8,362 nt of DNA from DATFEN01 sp035691285 (GTDB lineage Bacteria > Acidobacteriota > Vicinamibacteria > Fen-336), in the NCBI GenBank assembly GCA_035691285.1, contig DASSJI010000105.1, positions 1-8,362 on the forward strand, read 5' to 3'. The notes beneath the pieces were generated by a model, which saw nothing but the letters and a program-made list of their open reading frames with translations, was not told the DNA's origin and did not search any database. A program made the translations under genes and the position numbers. Below are positions 6,165 through 8,362 of this stretch, one piece after another (positions within the stretch are counted from its first letter, which is position 1; each line of letters begins with the position of its first letter).

Positions 6165-6730
6165 GACTTCACCAGCCCGCGCCGCTGCGCGCACTGCCAC
6201 AGCTCGCGCTCCAGGATCTTGCGGCCGCGGTGGATGCGGGACATGACCGTGCCGATCGGACAGCCCAGCACCTCCGCCAGCTCGCGATAGCTCATGCCCT
6301 CGGTGTACAAGAGCAGCAAAGGCGCGCGGTACGCGTCGGGCAGGGCGCGCAGCGCGTTCCGGACTTCCTCGTCGCGGAACTGGCCGAGGAAGTCGTCGTG
6401 GAGCCGATCCGAGTAGGGGAAGGGATCCTCGTCGGCGATCAGGTCGTAGAGCGAGAAGCGGTCCAGCTCCTCGAGGTCTCCCGCGGGTACCTCCCGGCTC
6501 TCGGCGCGATGCCGGTCGATCGCCAGCCGGGACGGGATCTGGAACAGCCACGGGCGCGTTCGCGCCAGGTCGCGCAGCGAGGCGAAGGCGCGCAGGGCCT
6601 TGAGATACGTCTCCTGGACCAGGTCTTCGGCCGCGGAGCGGTCTCCAGCCATGCGCAGCGCGAACGCGAAGAGCGCCTCGAGGTGCGGAAGCGTCAGCTC
6701 CTCGAAGCGCCTCCGCCCCTCGGGGTCCAT
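6152..6730 (-). CDS. ECF-family RNA polymerase sigma factor (RpoE/SigR-like)
   Basis: 192 residues from the ATG at 6730. Region 2 reads LFAFALRMAGDRSAAEDLVQ and on to ETYLKALRAF (20-49), followed by PWLFQIPSRLAIDRHR (60-75). Region 4 reads LRALPDAYRAPLLLL, then YRELAEVLGCPIGTVMSRIH with HRGRKIL (127-173), the helix-turn-helix that contacts the -35 element. An ATG at 6778 adds 16 residues with poor G/C third-position bias and no ribosome site; the 6730 start has GGTGG 5 nt upstream and places the region 2 helix as in relatives. No extra C-terminal domain is present. It is paired with the overlapping anti-sigma gene. An ECF-like promoter upstream suggests autoregulation of the whole minus-strand operon. 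The family is sure; the ECF subgroup (SigR-like) is my impression. Confidence 0.93.
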   Translation of the reverse strand: MDPEGRRRFEELTLPHLEALFAFALRMAGDRSAAEDLVQETYLKALRAFASLRDLARTRPWLFQIPSRLAIDRHRAESREVPAGDLEELDRFSLYDLIADEDPFPYSDRLHDDFLGQFRDEEVRNALRALPDAYRAPLLLLYTEGMSYRELAEVLGCPIGTVMSRIHRGRKILERELWQCAQRRGLVKSWQK

Positions 6731-6807
6731 CGTGACCACCGTCTTTCGTCGTGCCACCGCGGCGAAACGCCCTTCCATGCCCGTTCGGGTCGGATCCCTT
6801 ATGACCG

Positions 6808-6836
6808 TGTGACGGGCGAGGCCGACGAATTATTCC
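6808..6836 (-). promoter_or_regulatory. Candidate autoregulated ECF-sigma promoter
   Basis: On the minus strand GGAAT (6832-6836, followed by AA) is followed after 18 nt by GTCACA (6808-6813). This resembles the ECF consensus GGAAC/T - N16-18 - GTC. It lies 77 nt before the preferred sigma start and is the only such AT-richer patch in the gap. Transcription would begin near 6801. The likely user is the sigma factor encoded next to it. Confidence 0.55.
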
Positions 6837-6868
6837 ACCGGTGGTTCGGCAAGCCGCTCAACAGCGTG

Positions 6869-7012
6869 ATGCGCAAGCGCCTTGTGCGATACTCGCCCAT
6901 CGGGATGGCGAGCAGGAAGAGCAAGGGTCTCCGAAGAAACACGCCGCCCCGCTGGGCCTACGCGATCGCGAAGAGGCCGGAAGACGTGCGGCGGATCCTC
7001 GATCAGGCCTGA
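6869..7012 (+). CDS. Possible small hypothetical protein (47 aa)
   Basis: A short frame in the gap between the phosphatase and the sigma promoter encodes 47 residues from ATG 6869, or 35 from ATG 6905. It is basic and ends KRPEDVRRILDQA. G/C at third positions is as high as in the neighbouring genes, which favours coding. No ribosome site precedes either ATG. It overlaps the end of the phosphatase by 10 nt in convergent orientation. I do not recognise a family. It may be chance. Confidence 0.3.
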   Translation: MRKRLVRYSPIGMASRKSKGLRRNTPPRWAYAIAKRPEDVRRILDQA

Positions 7013-8223
7013 TTGGTCGTCGCGAGCCGCTTCACCACCACCAGCGTCGCGTCGTCCTCGAAGGGCCGGGCGTCGCCGTGGGCCCGGGCGGCCTCGAACA
7101 CCCGGTCCAGGATGGCCTCGGCCGGCTGCGCGGCGGCCGCGCGCACGGCGCTCTTGAGCCCCTCCTCGCCGAAGAACTCACCGGCCGGGTTGCGGCGCTC
7201 CAGGATGCCGTCGGTGCACATCACCAGGATCGCCCCTGGCGCCAGGCGCGCGAAGCCGCGCTTGAAGTCGGCCTCGGGCAGGGGTCCGATCACGGTGCCT
7301 CCCGTCGCCAGCTCGTGGACGCCTTCCTCGTCGAAGACGAGGGGCGGCTGGTGGCCGGCATTGACGTAGATGAGCAGGCCGCTCGGCTCCAGCTCCCCGT
7401 AGAACACCGACACGAAGCGGCTCGACAGGTTGCTGCGGTGGATCACCCGGTTCAGCTTGCGGAAGACGTGGGTCACCTTCAGCTCGCGCTCGATGCCCAT
7501 GCGCAGCCCGGTCACGACGTCGCGGACGAGGAGCGCGGCGGGCATGCCGTGGCCACTGGCGTCGCCGATGGCGAGCCCGAGCAGCTCGGAGTCGAACGGC
7601 AGGAAGTCGAAGAAGTCCCCGCCCACCTCCTCGGTGGCCAGCGAGCGGCACGCGATCTCGAAGCCGGGGAAGTCCGGCGGCTCCTCGAGCAGGCTCTGCT
7701 GGATCTCGGCCGCCTGCTGGAAGCTGTCGCGCACCCGCGCGTCGAGCAGGCGCGAGCCGAGCGCCGCCCGGACCGTGTTGAGCGCGAAGTCCAGCTCCTC
7801 CATCACCCAGCCCTCGCCGAGGGAGAAGAAGAAGACGTGGCGCCGGCCACGCCGGCCGAGCACGAGCGCGGCGGCCGCCCCGCGCGGAGTCACACCGAAG
7901 CGGTAGGGGGAAGCCTCGGCCTCGGCTTCGGCGAACACGTAGACGCGGTGGCGGAACAGGAGCTGGAGAGGCGGCGAGCCGGGGGCAAGCGTGTCGACGG
8001 GCTCCGGTACGTCGCCCACGTGGCGGAGCAGAGCGAAATCGTCGCGCCGCTCCTCGTAGAGCGAGGCGCCACGGAGCCGCAGGTCGGCGTGCAGCTCGGC
8101 GAAGAACTCCTCGAGGAACGACTCGAGGAGCTGCCCCTGCGGCCGGCCGGGATCGACCGCGCCGAAGAGCCGGTCGAGTCGCCGATACAGGGGCTTGGCT
8201 TCGAAGCGCGGCGGGCTGGACAT
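7003..8223 (-). CDS. PP2C-family serine phosphatase, SpoIIE/RsbU type, with N-terminal sensory domain
   Basis: 406 residues. Phosphatases of this type dephosphorylate anti-anti-sigma (STAS) or other regulatory proteins in partner-switching cascades. The N-terminal 1-155 is a GAF-like region without clear ligand residues. A linker helix with AAEIQQSLLEE (171-181) precedes the catalytic domain, an arrangement common in RsbU-like proteins. Metal-site motifs: EEVGGDFFDF (198-207, D203), AIGDASGHGMPAALL (218-232, D221), YVNAGHQPPL (286-295), VMCTDGILERRN (334-345, D338) and EDDATLVVVK (389-398). All core acidic residues are present, so it should be active. No membrane segment is seen. No STAS or anti-sigma kinase partner is in the window, so it is an orphan here. 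The gap to the ECF sigma gene is 272 bp with its own promoter, so co-transcription is not implied. Confidence 0.93.
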   Translation of the reverse strand: MSSPPRFEAKPLYRRLDRLFGAVDPGRPQGQLLESFLEEFFAELHADLRLRGASLYEERRDDFALLRHVGDVPEPVDTLAPGSPPLQLLFRHRVYVFAEAEAEASPYRFGVTPRGAAAALVLGRRGRRHVFFFSLGEGWVMEELDFALNTVRAALGSRLLDARVRDSFQQAAEIQQSLLEEPPDFPGFEIACRSLATEEVGGDFFDFLPFDSELLGLAIGDASGHGMPAALLVRDVVTGLRMGIERELKVTHVFRKLNRVIHRSNLSSRFVSVFYGELEPSGLLIYVNAGHQPPLVFDEEGVHELATGGTVIGPLPEADFKRGFARLAPGAILVMCTDGILERRNPAGEFFGEEGLKSAVRAAAAQPAEAILDRVFEAARAHGDARPFEDDATLVVVKRLATTNQA

Positions 8224-8362
8224 GGCTCCGATCGTATCAGCGGCGCGCCGGTTGAACGCCCTCGGGCGCCTTGGGACGCTGGCGTCGGGACATCGTTGAC
8301 CGGAAGATACGGGCTCGCGACGACGGAGATGTGACGGCCCCGGGCGGGCTCCTCGACGAAAC
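8224..8362. other. Right-edge region without a firm gene
   Basis: No complete gene is seen in these 139 bp. A plus-strand GTG at 8331 opens a frame (MTAPGGLLDE...) to the window edge with good G/C third positions and GGAG just before it, so a divergent gene could begin there. A minus-strand frame ending with TGA at 8237-8239 is equally possible but has weaker codon bias. Sequence beyond the edge is needed to decide. Confidence 0.3.
8231..8239 (-). promoter_or_regulatory. Possible extended -10 for the phosphatase gene (leaderless)
   Basis: TGATACGAT on the minus strand matches TGn-TAnnnT and ends 7 nt before the phosphatase ATG at 8223. Transcription would then start at or next to the ATG, giving a leaderless mRNA. 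GGAG lies only 2 nt before the ATG, too close to serve as a ribosome site. The -35 candidate (TTCAAC) is at a short 14-nt spacing. Confidence 0.3.

Noticed and set aside
6841..8334. 497-codon plus-strand frame across the phosphatase
   Set aside because: Low-complexity Arg/Ala/Glu/His sequence opposite a phosphatase with all PP2C motifs.
1..8362. Mobile element, CRISPR, tRNA or rRNA
   Set aside because: No transposase or integrase, no terminal or spaced direct repeats, and no tRNA-like or rRNA-like segments were seen on either strand.

Overview
This is a GC-rich window with strong G/C third-position bias, almost no intergenic space and no mobile elements, tRNA, rRNA or CRISPR. It looks like chromosomal core or lightly accessory DNA from an environmental bacterium. 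The style (animal-type transketolase, secreted M19 dipeptidase, ECF sigma with zinc-finger anti-sigma, RsbU-type phosphatase) would suit Acidobacteriota, Myxococcota or a similar GC-rich phylum. The sequence alone does not fix the taxon.

Layout. Positions 1-370 (minus) hold the N-terminal part of a DUF2231-like membrane protein that runs off the left edge. Divergent from it, 445-2274 (plus) encodes a transketolase of the vertebrate type. It overlaps by ATGA with a secreted M19 membrane-dipeptidase homologue (2271-3527, plus). From 3539 leftwards to about 6836 lies a compact minus-strand operon, read from high to low coordinates: an ECF-type promoter, an ECF sigma factor, an overlapping zinc-finger anti-sigma factor, a winged-helix/methyltransferase fusion of the Rv2258c type, an ArsM-like methyltransferase interrupted by an in-frame TGA, and a secreted group 1 truncated haemoglobin. 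The right end (7003-8223, minus) is a SpoIIE/RsbU-type PP2C serine phosphatase. A possible 47-residue plus-strand ORF sits between it and the sigma promoter.

The most interesting feature is the ArsM-like methyltransferase at 4000-4809. Its in-frame TGA (4243-4245) falls where the ArsM family has its C-terminal substrate-binding cysteine, in the AGC-x-AGA motif. Eighty further in-frame codons continue the family's C-terminal domain. A hairpin with a 7-bp stem and a GGA loop begins 10 nt after the TGA, with 17 nt between TGA and loop, which fits the known bacterial SECIS pattern. I read this as a probable selenoprotein that a standard gene caller would truncate at residue 188. The other two arsenic-binding cysteines of ArsM are replaced (Val51 and Gly139), so its substrate may not be arsenite.

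Working model (inference): an envelope or redox signal releases the ECF sigma from its HX3CX2C anti-sigma. The sigma then drives its own operon, producing two methyltransferases, one probably selenium-dependent, and an exported haem globin. This looks like a detoxification or stress module for a thiol-reactive, metalloid, chalcogen or NO-like challenge. The transketolase/dipeptidase pair and the phosphatase appear to be separate transcription units.
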